This document shows, piece by piece, positions 1-11,583 of a stretch of 64,000 nucleotides of DNA (within the stretch, counting starts at the first letter, position 1; every line of letters begins with the position of its first letter). This DNA is from Apiotrichum sp. Y4204. Taxonomy: Eukaryota > Basidiomycota > Tremellomycetes > Trichosporonales > Trichosporonaceae. The position numbers and the translations under genes were made by a program. The stretch is taken from assembly GCA_025531455.1 (NCBI GenBank), contig JAMYHL010000015.1, forward strand, positions 496,001-560,000. The letters are read 5' to 3'. The notes below the pieces were generated by a model. The model did not search any database. It was given only the letters and a program-made list of their open reading frames with translations, and had not been told where the DNA came from.

Positions 1-2624
1 CTCCGCACGGAGCCCCTCTTATCAGTCCCCGCGGTGCCCCCCATCTCGGAATGTACAGCTCTCTCGCGACTTGATGGATTATCGGCAGTAATGAAGCCGG
101 AGAACGCGGAGGTTATTGGTAGTTGTCGCGCGATTCTGAGGCGGGGGGGCGCGCGGGCGTGCGGACGCGCGAGGAATGTTGGTGAGAAAATAGACAATCC
201 CCGCATCTCTCCTCCTGGTTCTCCACATTCCCAGCGTTGTTGGAGACCTATGCGAATGATTCCAACGACGCGTTAAAGATGCCCGGCCTGGGAGGTATAG
301 CCGGTCTGCGGACCCGGATCAGTGGTTTGCCGATACAATTGGTCAGCGGTGAGGAATGTCGATGATAAGACATGAGACAGACGATCGAGACAGATGGGAA
401 GAATGGACGGATAGAAACTTGGGCGTCTGGGCTGGAATGAGAGGTGCGGGGGCTGCAAGGGACAGTCACGGGAGTGGACGTAGAACGACAAGGCACACGC
501 ACATGCTGAACTTGCTGTGCGGTCCAGGCCGCGGAATGCAGGGTTATTTGTACAGTAATGGAAGTTTTGGGCTGGTGGCGAAGAGCGTACCGATGACTCC
601 AGCGTAACTCCGGCCGTGCTGTCTGGCTTGCCCTCACGACGGTTTGGGGAGAGGTGGCGGCCCCCGCAACCGTATGGTCAAGGATACACTGACATTCTTG
701 CCCGTTGTGTAAACTCTTTATCCAGTGTCCTCCTTGTCCTCCTTTTGTTTTACTACCCATTGACACTCTATGGCTCCCGAGCAAAATGTCACTGGAGATG
801 TTCAGAGTGAGAGTCGACTTGACTTCGCCGTGACTTTACGCCAATGGAGATGAGCCCCAGCAGCGACACCCCCAGTCTGCGCAGGGCTTTTGAGGATGAG
901 GGTCACTCGCAGTGACGGCGGCGACTTTGAGAAGGAAGTGCCAGGCGTTGTACTCCGTTGTACTCTGATTAAGTCCGGGGCTGAGACGACCGGCGAAAAC
1001 TCCGGATACGTCGCGACACGAGGAGGGGGCGAGGATATCGTCGTTGTGTACAATCGGTCTGAGTGGACCAATCTGCTCAGTCAAGTGACGTTCCTTCTGG
1101 CGCCGAGCTTGAGCTGTTCCGGTAATTCGACCGGCAGAGTTTGCTCTGCGAAGGTTGTGTCGGAGCTGCAAGTCAATCGTAGATGAGACTGAGATGCGAA
1201 TCGCGGCACAGCATTCAACTGATCAGTGAGCGGTCGCCGAATGTAGCGGCAACATTCGGCACTGAGTGCACCGACATGCCAGCCACGATGTGCCCACCGT
1301 CCATCACTCATATCATCATCCGCGGCATTGAGAACATACCATTTGTGTGCCTGGACATTCCATCATTATCAATCGGGTACGAAGGCAGCCTTTATGGCAC
1401 CTTACGGCAGGGCGGGGCATGTGAGCAGGTCCCACACGGTTCCGCGGACTCGGCGTGCCGTGGAGTGGATCTGCTTGATCTGCTTGTCATATCCACTGCC
1501 GCGCGTGAGTGACAGGATGGTACTTGCATACTTGTCAGTATGGGTGAAAATGTATCTGGGACATTGTTGAAATGCATTGAGAGCTCCTGAGATAGAGCGC
1601 TACGAATAGACATTGATGACGAGACGAGAAGCGTCGAGGTCAAATCGGTCGAAGCTTCAGCTGTGCACGATCAGCGGCTGCCACTGTCGCGCCGTTGTCA
1701 GAAGCATGTTACTCCCATTGATAGCCTTGACAGACACGTCGCCGCAATCAGTCCCGCTCTTGGCGCCCACGACTGCGGATCGGACAAGTGCACCAGTCCC
1801 AGAGCATTCTCCTGTTGTCAGCCGAAGGGCGAGCGTTGTTGATCAATTCGGGCGAGGAAACGAGAAGCGCGGCTGCACATCGGAGACCGGTGCGCGTGGC
1901 GTCGTTTTTGCACCGCCCTCGCCCGCATTCGGGGCCGTGACACTCAGCTTGGAGAATTCAAGACTCGCGTCCAGCAGCCAGAGAGCAGCGGGGTGGAGCT
2001 GGGTCCCCAACAGTGCGCCGTGAAATGCTCAGACATTGAACTGTGCATCTGCGATCTGTGCGGAACTCTCTGTCAGGTGATCTCTTGGCTGGAATACAGT
2101 GATGTCAGTACGTCAGTCAGCGGCCCAGAACGTCAGAAACCATTTCGCGTCGGCTCGCGGCTCAGGTCTCGCGATCTCGGAGTTGGAGGCACGAGGCATC
2201 TGGAAGCTTGCGAGAACTCTATTATCATTATTTGTTTGGTCCGAGAGTGACAAAGTGACAGAAATCAAAGGCATGGCTTCCCAAATATGCCACCGATCCA
2301 CCGATTGCCACCGAAAGGCACAGACGAAGAAGAAGAAGCTAAGCGCGAGATCGCGCGAGAAGAGGTCTGTTCGTTCGGCAAATCTGTCTGAGCGAGCTGT
2401 GCGCAGCTGGCAGCTGTGCGGATGCACCGGACGGCATGCAGAATATGCAGACACCCAGGGAGAGTGAGGTGACGCGGCTTGACTCGACCCGAGGACTTGG
2501 CTTCTGCCTGCCTTCCTTTGAGTATATATACCGCCTACCGCAACAGGTGGCGAACGTTCCTTTTCCATTCCCCCTCATCCTTCTGCGCTCGCTCGTCCCT
2601 CTCAACCTCTCACTACTCACCAAC
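1..2624. other. long stretch without a recognisable gene
   Basis: I find no ORF with family-like sequence, no chain of exons whose phases close, and no RNA gene. Open frames here are up to about 180 codons but read as low-complexity shadows with no domain motif. The last 100 bases are the promoter and 5' leader of the ricin-B-like gene that starts at 2625. A diverged or rapidly evolving gene cannot be excluded. Confidence 0.5.
2523..2530 (+). promoter_or_regulatory. TATA box of first ricin-B-like gene
   Basis: TATATATA lies 95 bases before the ATG at 2625. A pyrimidine-rich leader follows (2565-2615), as is common in highly expressed secreted-protein genes of fungi. Confidence 0.5.
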
Positions 2625-3228
2625 ATGCTCACCGAGACCCTCACCGCACTCCTTCTCGCCGTGACCGCCACGGCTGCGCCGTGTGTCGCCTCGAACCGCT
2701 ACCAATGGGTGGGAGCGGGCCCCATTGCCGGCTACCTATCCGTCAGCACATCGCGCATTGACCAGTCCGGCTCGCACGTCGACAACGGCGCCGAGGCCGG
2801 CCCGTAAGTGGATACCCCACGAGCGGTCGACTGACCCCCAGATCCGGCGACTACCTCCGCTACGTCAACGTTGCCTGGGAGCACGACTCCAACCCCGGCG
2901 TCTTGCGTCTTCAAGGCTACAACAAGTGTCTCGATGCCGGTCTTTGTAAGCTAGACCGTTAGGGCTTCACAAAGCTTACGCTCAGCCCCCGCGAACGGCA
3001 CGCCGCTCAAGGTGTGGGACTGCTACCCCGGCGTGATGCAGCAGACGTGGCGCGTGCACGACGGCTTTATCGAGCTCGAGGGCAAGGGTGAGTCTTGCTT
3101 TCTTTCCTTTTCTGACAGCAGGTCTCTGCGTCGATGTTCCCAACGGCCAAGCGGGTCCCGTTCGCGGTCAGCTGTGGCAGTGCGCCCAGGGCAACCGCAA
3201 CCAGCAGTGGAAGACTATCCCCCAATAA
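2625..3228 (+). CDS. secreted ricin B-type lectin-like protein (copy 1)
   Basis: Four exons (2625-2803, 2842-2945, 2986-3087, 3122-3228) join with all phases closed to give 163 aa. The first ~18 residues form a signal peptide (Leu/Ala-rich, ending TAAAPC-like). The body shows beta-trefoil lectin features: YNKCLDAGL, the conserved KVWDCYPG strand, then LCVDVP and QLWQC, ending NQQWKTI. These match the 'C(L/I)D ... (V)W.C ... QQW' pattern of ricin-B repeats, and the length suits one trefoil. Role inferred: secreted carbohydrate-binding protein acting outside the cell. The next gene (4349) and the gene at 14500 (-) are paralogues sharing the KVWDCYPG block and two intron positions. Ligand unknown. 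Confidence 0.8.
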
Positions 3229-4348
3229 GCGACGCAAGCATGATGGACAATGACTCTCAGATGGACAATCAGAAATGGACCCTTTCGCCAAAGATATCTT
3301 TGGCTGTTAATACGTTTATAGTGCCCGGCGTGTTGATAGGTCACGGCAATGCCATCACATCGGTCGAGACCACCATAGCGAGACGGGCGGGCAGCCGGGG
3401 AAGACGATCTTTTGCCCATCGTCCTCAACCATGGAAAGGGCAGATGGGCCCACACAGGACCGACCGCTTGACATGACACGGCCAGTAAAGCCCGCCCTCT
3501 TCATGCAAGCTTCCACTGTCGTCACGATTCTGAGCACGGAGGTGTGGTGGAGGGCGACTGATGGTCAGCTGGACACCACAGTCCAACTCTGCACACTCCC
3601 TGTTCATTGATGCTTGAACTCAAGGTCCTGTTCCTAAAGGTACCAAAGTCCATACACAGTGGTAGCTCCGTCCCGAGTTCGCAGGCTTAGTAGTCTCCGA
3701 TGGAGGGCGGACATTGGGTTCTGGCTTTCATCGGGTGACCCCGTCATCGGCTCACAAGACCACAAGCTCACAGGATCGCAGGCTGACGAGTCACACGGAC
3801 CTGGTGGGCGCTTGTGTCACCGTGCGCACCATGCGCGTACCGTGCGCCGCCCAGAAACGTCTATTGTAGTCCAAGGAACTGTCAAGGTCGGAGAAGAAGT
3901 TCTTGGTTCTTGGATCTTGGCAGAGGCTGTGCACGCGTCAAGACCCGTGCCACCGGCATTGAAGCGTCGGAGCCGGATGGTGGAACTGGCCCGAAAGGAA
4001 AGCCGAGACGCTGGAGAGACGTCATGCGGGGTGTGGAGGCGAGGAATTTCGGCGTGAACAACGAGAAGCAACCGCAACAAGTTGCGCAGCATGCGTGCAA
4101 TGCTTTAACACTACCACACATATGCATCTTTGCCTGCCAAGCTCCGAGCATGCAGCTTGCTGTCCGCCGTCCCACGCCCCCAGGGCGCTCGGAATCTCGG
4201 AAGATAATCCGGCTTAGTCGGTATCCCTCTGAATCCACGGAGCGACAGAAGCATATGCAAGACGTTGCAGTTGGCGCTCCCGCTATATATTGTGCAATCT
4301 ACGCATATCCGCAACCCTATGTCATAACTTCTAATCCCAACTCCCAGG
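3229..4348. other. intergenic, no gene seen
   Basis: This separates the two tandem lectin genes. A short repetitive patch of CACAAG/CTCACA words lies near 3755-3800. ORFs crossing 3814-4500 are shadows that run into the next gene's first exon in the wrong frame. Confidence 0.5.
4284..4290 (+). promoter_or_regulatory. TATA box of second ricin-B-like gene
   Basis: TATATAT lies 59 bases before the ATG at 4349. Confidence 0.45.
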
Positions 4349-5019
4349 ATGCTGCTCACCCTCCTCTTCACCGCTCTTCTCGTCACCCTCGCCTGCGCCG
4401 CCCCAGCTCCAGGCCTCGCTCCCCGCGCGGCAAAGGACTACAGTATCCGCTGGACGGGCGAGGACGCCAAATGGCTGCTCGGGGTGTTCAAGATTGTGAA
4501 CAGCACGGGCTTCCACCCACCCGACAACGGCCGCCTGCTCTCCTAGTACGCCAAACCGCGATATCTGCAAATGCTGACGGAAGCTCGCCGTACTGGATTG
4601 ACCGGTATCACTTGCACGTGTGGAACTTTGATGTGAATGCTTTAGGACTCTTCCGGCTCTCGGGGACCGACAAGTGTCTTGATTCTGGTCTCTGTAAGCT
4701 TGTTGATCACGTTCACAAAGCTGACTCTTAGCCCCCGCAAACGGCACGCCGCTCAAGGTGTGGGACTGCTACCCCGGCGCATGGCAGCAGACGTGGGAAG
4801 TGGTGGGGCAGCAGATCCGACTCAAGGGAAGGAGTGAGTGTGTTGTTTGGTTCTACTCACTTACGCAGACCTCTGCCTCGACGTCACGGACGGGTCGCGG
4901 TCCAAGGCGCCCCAGCTCTGGACTTGGTGAGGGTGTGACAGGTAACTGCGGCTGACGATAGTGCCGAGCATAATCCCAACCAGATGTGGAAGCTCAAGGA
5001 GCTCAACTTTCCCGACTAA
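4349..5019 (+). CDS. secreted ricin B-type lectin-like protein (copy 2)
   Basis: Five exons (4349-4545, 4584-4693, 4732-4833, 4869-4926, 4962-5019) join in phase to 174 aa. A strong signal peptide (MLLTLLFTALLVTLACA) precedes a possible KR-type processing region (APR). The body repeats the signature of copy 1: TDKCLDSGL, KVWDCYPG, LCLDVTDGS, QLWTW, NQMWK. The second and third introns sit exactly where they do in copy 1; the first and last exons differ, and this copy has one more intron. Tandem same-strand position and near-identical central block point to local duplication. It probably binds a glycan outside the cell; specificity is unknown. Confidence 0.8.
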
Positions 5020-6610
5020 GCGCCAGCTAGTACAAGTCTGCACACGGACGATGAGATCAAGGACAATGATTGATAGAATTAAGTTGTTTCCAGTATTGAT
5101 ACGCCCGATGTAATGACTCGTCCAAGTGAAGAGGAACGGGCAGTGAATTGTACTACTGATGGTATCGAGAAGTAAACAGCTTAGCACATTCACACTCACC
5201 ATTTCAGATCAACATACGACTTGCCTCTTACTGCAACTGGTTTTAAGACTGGAGTTCCACCTGGAGTTCCACCTCTCCATCTCATATCGACAATGTCTGT
5301 AGATTTAGTCGGCCGTTGTGCCCGGGGCCAGAGCGACCCATACAGTTTTGACTTGCTCCCCCATTTGGCGCCTATGTATCTTCCCCAATCAAGCTCGGAT
5401 AACCATTTCCCCGCCTACTGGTCAAAGTTCAGACGCAGACAACCCCGCTGCGTCTGGAGTTCGAGAGGATTAAGTTTGGTGAGGTGTGCTCGGAACGGGT
5501 ACAGTTCCCGCCCAGTTTCACCACTGTTTCTTCATACAGTAAAGCCGCCGAAGAAGAGACAACTTTCAATCGGGGTCGGACTGCAAAGGGAACAGTAGCG
5601 CAGGGACATGAGCTGTGTAGCAAAGTGACCCGCACGTCGTGCTCGCTTGCCTGTGGTCATGGCCGGGACATGGCCAGATGCGGAACTTCCCAGTGGACGG
5701 TCGAAGTTCCACAGCGGCCGGCAGTCCAATGCACCGATTGCCCATATCTCCCGTCACCACATGTGGGAGGCACTTGAGTAATGCTGGAAGGGCTTCTGGA
5801 GCTTACAGGCCGTGGTTAAAATGACAGAAATCTCTGATGGAGGAAATGTTCCCGAATGGCGGAACCAGAGACGCGCTTTCCTGGAATTATGGAATTCCTG
5901 GCCCGAACAAACCTAAATCTGAAACGCGTCGCGTTTGGTAGTTGAAGGGAGCTGGGAGACTTTCGGCAACAAAAGTGCCGTAGAGCGGCTCCAGACCTCT
6001 GGGTCCTCACTCTGGAGCTCTCACCCGCCGCGGCGACATTTGGTACCTGTCACTCGACGAGTACCCTGTCCATGCTGTCCACAAGCTCAATATCACCCAA
6101 CCACTCCAGCGCGCCCTCGGCCCTCGGAAGCGTCACGAAAGAGTTCCCGTGCGGATCAGTATGGTAACGTGTGCTAACCCAAAACTGAAAAAGGAAAAAG
6201 GGGAAAAATACAGAACTTGGTTCTCAGCCCATCCGCTCGCGGGCCGCTTCTGCGCTCCCCAAAGACTGCTCGCTCGCAAACCGCTTCAGCAACATTCAGC
6301 ACAATAGCACAGTCAGGATGTGAGCCGCGAGCATCTGTGCACCAGCAGAGTGTACCAGCGCGTCGGAAGTGCTGAGACGGGCCGCATCGGCTGCATCCTT
6401 TCACACGCGGTCGAGCCCACCGTCGCCGGGGAGAAACACAAAAGGTGTGATACCCCGTCGTCTACTCGATTCTCCCCCCTTTCTCATTTGCCTCCTCCTT
6501 TGGTGTGTGCACCGACTTCCGACTCCACCCTGCGGACCAAGAACGTCTCTAACCTCAGACGCTGGGAATCCGACTCTGACCATTTCTCTCCCTGGCACCT
6601 ACCAGCTGCG
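5020..6610. other. intergenic, no gene seen
   Basis: No exon chain found. A 13-base direct repeat (GGAGTTCCACCTx, twice) lies near 5248-5273. The last ~250 bases contain a C/T-rich stretch consistent with the leader of the membrane-protein gene at 6611. Confidence 0.5.
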
Positions 6611-8209
6611 ATGTGGATCGCCGCTTTTCTCCTTCCCGCGCTCGCAGCGGCGCTCGCCCCGCGGGCCGCTCCGGGGACGTACATTCGCAACATCGAGCTG
6701 CCGATCATGAACGGACTGGTGTGGTCGATGAGCACGGTCCCGCACACGGAACCGGACGCGTTTTGGCGGATAAGCGGCGTGAATGCCTCCGCGGGCCCGG
6801 GCTCAGGCGAGGTGGTGACCGGCACAACTAAGGCGTATTTCGATAACGGCGGGGTGAGCGCGGTCAAGACCCCGCGCCTCGTGTTCACGTACCCCCGCGG
6901 GCCGATGTATTTCCGCGGCAGCGTCACGGGCGTCGCGGACGGAGCGAACATCGGCGTAATCGAGTACTATGCGAATGGGGAGCGCACCGAGATTCCGATA
7001 AACTACAACCAGTCGCTTCAGGACCGCGGGCAGCTTTTTGAAGTCATGGAGTCGCAGCTTGCTGGCGCGGCGAGTGCAGCGTTTATTCTCGGCGCCACAT
7101 TCCAGGGCGGTATCCAGATTACGCATTTCGGATACAACATCAGTGTGCCTGCCGCGATTCCGGACGACCGCGACTTTGTGGTCGCAGAAAGGATTAGCTT
7201 CGTTGACGGGGACAGGCTCTCGACAGACAGCCGGATCGACTACCGCGGGGGAAACTATACGGTCGCAAAGCTGAAGGCAAGCAAAGGATCCGACATGGTT
7301 GCCTTTCTCCAAGGCACCCCGAACAATACTGGGACGGCCAACGCCTCGGCCCCCGCCATCGCCATCTCCGTGCCGATCAACACGTCCGCAATTCAGTTCA
7401 ACGGCGGGCTAGGGAGCAGCGCAGCGCCAAAGACGATTGAGCTGATTTCAAGCGCCGGCGACAGCGAGACGCTCGACTCGTGGACACTCCAGGGCGGAAT
7501 GGATAACCACACGCTCGGAAACGGCGTGCAGCTCTTCGCAGCGCTCAACCCCAACACGACCTACACTGCGGTTATTAGCGTTGAGGAAGGAGTGCTCCTC
7601 GGCAGCGTCGATCTTTTTACTATGTCCGAGGTGCCGCGGCCCAAAGCCCCGGCAACGGCGGACCCCACAAAACGTGGGCTCAGCTCTGGTGCCATCGCTG
7701 GCATTGTTATCGGTGTCGTTCTCGGTCTTGTCGCCATCGGCCTGGTCGTCTTCTTCTGCTTCCGAAACAAGAAGAAGAACAGCAAGATGACATCTCCCGC
7801 GGAATCCTCCACCAGCCTCACCCACCACGACAGCGAACACCACCCCGTGCCGTTTCCAGTAACGACGTCTCCTGCCATTGTCTACCAAAGTGAGAAAAGC
7901 ATGAGTCCCGTGGCAGGGAGCAGCTCCACGGAGCCCAGCGCTGGCTCGACATCTGCATCCGGCAATGCCGAGCTGCTCACTAAATCTTCGATTCTCTCGC
8001 CCAGCTCGACCACCACTGCATCACGCAGCCTGCCCCCTACACCTCAGTCCGTGCAACCCGCCGTCCCCTCGACCTCCGCGGGCATACACATAGAAGAGGA
8101 CGCGGGACATCTGCAGTCACTCCCAATGCAGATCCTCCCGCCAAACTACAACCCGCAGTGGGAGCGCGAACACCTCGACCGCGCGTCAGAGAACGAGCCT
8201 CGGCCATAG
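6611..8209 (+). CDS. single-pass membrane protein with mucin-like tail and PPxY motif
   Basis: Uninterrupted reading frame of 532 aa from MWIAAFLLPALAAAL, a signal peptide. I chose this ATG over the upstream in-frame one at 6320 because the intervening 97 codons look like leader sequence and the signal peptide starts here. The ectodomain (about residues 20-350) has several N-glycosylation sequons. One membrane span follows at about 360-382 (AIAGIVIGVVLGLVAIGLVV) with a basic stop-transfer (RNKKKNSK). The roughly 150-residue cytoplasmic tail is Ser/Thr/Pro-rich and ends near LPPNYNPQWE, a PPxY motif. Architecture and tail resemble the type B proteins at 51202 and 56599, although the ectodomain differs. 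Likely a cell-surface sensor or wall-linked protein; function unknown. Confidence 0.8.
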   Translation: MWIAAFLLPALAAALAPRAAPGTYIRNIELPIMNGLVWSMSTVPHTEPDAFWRISGVNASAGPGSGEVVTGTTKAYFDNGGVSAVKTPRLVFTYPRGPMYFRGSVTGVADGANIGVIEYYANGERTEIPINYNQSLQDRGQLFEVMESQLAGAASAAFILGATFQGGIQITHFGYNISVPAAIPDDRDFVVAERISFVDGDRLSTDSRIDYRGGNYTVAKLKASKGSDMVAFLQGTPNNTGTANASAPAIAISVPINTSAIQFNGGLGSSAAPKTIELISSAGDSETLDSWTLQGGMDNHTLGNGVQLFAALNPNTTYTAVISVEEGVLLGSVDLFTMSEVPRPKAPATADPTKRGLSSGAIAGIVIGVVLGLVAIGLVVFFCFRNKKKNSKMTSPAESSTSLTHHDSEHHPVPFPVTTSPAIVYQSEKSMSPVAGSSSTEPSAGSTSASGNAELLTKSSILSPSSTTTASRSLPPTPQSVQPAVPSTSAGIHIEEDAGHLQSLPMQILPPNYNPQWEREHLDRASENEPRP

Positions 8210-9565
8210 TGAAATCGGGAATGGATTGTTTGCTCTGGCTGCATCTTATGTTAAAGTATTATTCTGCCTGAGTCTGAGGTTGAGTCGTCTTGGCGTTGCT
8301 ACCGCTGTCGCGTCCTGTCCCACGCGGCGCCGATGTCCTATTGACGACAATTGGGTAGGTCTTATCAGCGCTGGACAAAGCGCAGACGCATGTTGCGCCG
8401 AGACATTTACGCTTCGGCACGGCATTGGTTCGGACCATGTCACCTGAGCTGATTGGTGTGATCGACGCATGATGGGCCGTTGCAATCTGGCCGAGGCCAG
8501 GAATGCAAGCTCCGCCGATCCCGGGTTGTCCCCAACCAAGTTTCGGTCATTTCCATGATGGATTAGACGGGTCGCACCTCTCAGGTCTCGGCTCCGCGTC
8601 TCGGTCTCTTGCCACCGGGTCACAGGATGAAAGTGAGGCCAAAGGAGCAAGGCGCCCATTTAATGGCGTAGTCGGTCAGATCTTCGCGCAAGTCAGTACA
8701 GCGCTACGGCGAACCAGCCCCAACTAGCGCGCCTCCCATTCTGCGGTGGCGAGAAGGGGGTGCCAGGCTTGTTGGTGTAGTGACAGTGAGAGAAAGGTCA
8801 CGGGGGAGTCCGGAGGCTGGGGAGTTGGAGCTCTGAAGCGCTGAAGCGTTAGTGTGAGAAACGTCAAAAGGAAAGAAACAGAGTCAGCAAGTGACAGAGC
8901 ATGCAGAGCACGACGATCACTTTAGCGCGCGGCAGCGTACTACCAATTCTGCCAAGCCCCTCCGAAATGTCGCGGAATGTGAGTGCTGTACTAACTCTGA
9001 TGCTAACATCTCCAGATCCTTCACCTTTGTGGGTGGTTCGCACATGCACACAGCTGAGTTGAACTGCTCATTAAGTATGGGTGTTGCACTCCTTTGCGGT
9101 TTGTTTATAATCCTGTCCAAGCATTGACGTTGCTTTAGCAAAAGCCCACCACTACTATTTCGGCACTGGAACAAGGGTACAAGGGGCCTTTTGGCATCCA
9201 CCTGCCACATGCCGAATGGGCCAAAAGGAGGGTTGTCGCCTTGTGCACTACGCGCCGCGACCAGAAGCAGGTTGAAGACCAAAACTTTAAGATTGGTAGC
9301 TTTGAGGCTGGACCAGACGCGCCGACACGCGTTAGTGCCATTGATGCTAAAATTGTACTACTGACCACCAACCAGCCAGCTGAATCCACTGCTGTTTGGT
9401 TCGGCAGACTAGCGCGTCATGGCGTGCAGTCATCGAGTGATGTGTGTGTGGCCGTGGGGTGGGTGCTCTCTGACGGGTGTCCAGCTTGAGAAGAGTTTCT
9501 GTCTTGGGGACAGTATAAACAGGGCCTCCTTACTGACATTCTCATTCAACGTCCCACCCACTGCA
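8210..9565. other. intergenic, no gene seen
   Basis: No coherent coding signal on either strand. The right end is the promoter of the CPL1-like gene. Confidence 0.5.
9514..9519 (+). promoter_or_regulatory. TATA box of CPL1-like gene
   Basis: TATAAA lies 52 bases before the ATG at 9566. Confidence 0.4.
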
Positions 9566-10579
9566 ATGTTCTCTCTGCTCAAGCTGGTCACTGCCGCCGC
9601 TCTTGTTGGCACCGTGTCCGCCCAGTCGGGCTTCATCGGCTGCTTCAACTTTCCCGACTCAACCGGCGGTACCCTCACGCCCATTTCCCCCAACCCCGGG
9701 ACTTCTGCGGACTGTGCTGTAAGTACAGCTAATGAGGACATCCTGGGAAGGAAGGCGACACTGACATCTTCAGGCAGCTTGTCTGAGCTCAAACCCCAGC
9801 ACGACGTACGTCTACTGGCGAACGGCCGACTGCATGTGCGGCACTGGCAGCGGTCCGTCTGCCATGGTCGTTGCGCAGCACACCTCCCAGGTATGCACGT
9901 ACGACACCGACTACAGGGTATACAACGTCAAGACGACGTTTGACTTTGGTCTGTGTACCGATATGCCAGCATACGTTCCCGCCGACTTCGACACGCCGGA
10001 GAACGCAGTGGCTGCGCCGAGCCTGTGTTTCTCCCAGTGTGCGAGCTACCAATATGCCGTCCTCTCGCCGCGCAGTGGCAGAACCTGGTCGTGCAAGTGC
10101 GCAAATCTGCCAGTCACCGGCCCCTCGGACGCGCTGTGCGAGACCACCGAGTACTACATCTTCTCACACTCGCTCCTGGAAGCTTCGGCCGGCCTCGCGC
10201 GCCGCGCGCGCCAGACCGCCCTTGCCGTCGACAAGTCCCGATGCCGCTGGGGCTTCACGGCCTGTGCTATCGATGGTACGTCGTCGTATGAGTGCCTTGA
10301 CACCCAGTCCGAGATCTGTGAGTAACGTGGGATTCGTCTCGAGGAGAGGAACTCATTCCAGACTCATGCGGCGGATGCCTTTATGGCAGCGAGGACACGA
10401 CAAAACAAGGCACCGAGTGAGTAAATCGCACACCAATCGTATGAGGCCTCGCTGACAGCAGCTGCACCACTCTCCCTGGTATCCGCCGCAACGGTGTCAC
10501 TTGCCAGGTCGGCGGGTGCAAGGTCTGGGGATGCCGTCCCGGATGGGAGCTCGTTAACGGCACTTGTGTGCAAGAGTAG
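9566..10579 (+). CDS. secreted CPL1/priA-like cysteine-rich protein
   Basis: Four exons (9566-9718, 9774-10317, 10362-10416, 10462-10579) close in phase to 289 aa. The signal peptide ends GTVSAQ. The N-terminal two thirds carry WSC-like cysteine pairs, with a repeated 'YVYWRTADCMCGTG' style block (ACxxxC...C.C) at about residues 50-80 and again near 'CFSQCASYQYAV ... CKCANL'. The C-terminal ~75 residues contain CGGC, then DCTTLPGI, VTCQVGGCKVWGC and NGTC. This is the pattern of basidiomycete CPL1/priA proteins, the family of the secreted Cryptococcus effector Cpl1. Probably secreted or wall-associated; role inferred from family only. Confidence 0.8.
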
Positions 10580-11040
10580 AGCACTTGCTCCAACATAGAG
10601 GCAGCTTGGCCGCGAGTTGCAATTCATTGATTAGTGACCCCATGGACACTGTGAGACCTCTTTCTGTCATGGCAAGATACCTGGTAGAACTATGCATGGA
10701 ATGCTACTGTCGGCTCAGCATGGTCACCCATTGGTTGCAATAGCTCAGTGGGCGAATGACATAATGTAGCCAAGTTGAGCATCATGGAACCACAAAATAC
10801 ATGTTGGGTGTTCTACAAGGCTAGGACTCAAGGGTAGCGCATGGTATTACCGTAAGGTGATCGTGTGGAAGAGCGTGCGGAGCTCGGCGGGATCGCGCTG
10901 GCTCGGATAGCCGAAAGAAAGTCAGGACGTTACGGGGACGAATACACATGTGAGGAGGGATACAGGGATGGAATGATACGGGCAGTGTTGCGAGTGGCTA
11001 GAATCAAAACGACATAAATCGGACAAGCTAGGACACGCCC
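10580..11040. other. intergenic between convergent genes
   Basis: 3' flanks of the CPL1-like gene (+) and the chromodomain gene (-). No ORF or RNA gene recognised. Confidence 0.5.
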
Positions 11041-11583
11041 CTACTTCTTGGACGTCTTGGTCTTCTTCTTGGGCGGCTCCTCGGCGTCGTCTGCCGGACG
11101 CTTCTCGGTCTTGATCTCAGTCTTGACGGGGGAGGCGGTGCCATCAGCGCCTTTGGAGCCGTTTCGGCGGCGCTTGAGATGGAGTGCACGCGCACGCTCA
11201 ACCCAGTACTTGAGAACCATCTGCGGCGCGTTCTCAAAGTTCTCTTCGGGCTCCCACGTCGTCTCGTCCGTGCCGCCCCACGCGACGAGATAGCTCAGCA
11301 CGCCGCCGTAGAACCTGTGCCTGAGGACAGCCTCGACCTCGTATTCCTCCGTTTCGGGTTCGGCGTCGGCATCGTGCTCGGCCTTGGCTGCGGGTTCGGC
11401 CTTGACGGACGGTTCGGGGTCGGCGCCATTGGCCCTGCCGCCATTGGGCTCGAAGAGACGTTGGTGGTTGTCCGCCTTACGGCGCGCAAAGGGAACGATG
11501 GGGGGGAGACGCTCATTAGAGGAGGAGCCCAAAGAACTGGCCTGCGACCCGGGATTGAAGTCGGACAAGGAGGAACACGGCAT
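11041..11583 (-). CDS. small chromodomain protein
   Basis: Single frame of 180 aa. Residues ~80-135 form a chromodomain: YEVEAVLRHR, then YLVAWGGTDETTWEPEENF, then a helix APQMVLKYWVER. The C-terminus is Lys/Pro-rich (KKKTKTSKK), a likely nuclear signal and DNA-contact tail. No chromoshadow domain follows, so it is not a full HP1/Swi6. Two aromatic cage positions are present (the Y of YEVEA and the W of VAWGG), but the third, normally F/Y after WKG, is Thr. Inferred to bind chromatin, perhaps methylated histone tails weakly. An upstream non-coding or coding exon is possible because a CCCAG acceptor-like site precedes the ATG. Confidence 0.75.
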   Translation of the reverse strand: MPCSSLSDFNPGSQASSLGSSSNERLPPIVPFARRKADNHQRLFEPNGGRANGADPEPSVKAEPAAKAEHDADAEPETEEYEVEAVLRHRFYGGVLSYLVAWGGTDETTWEPEENFENAPQMVLKYWVERARALHLKRRRNGSKGADGTASPVKTEIKTEKRPADDAEEPPKKKTKTSKK

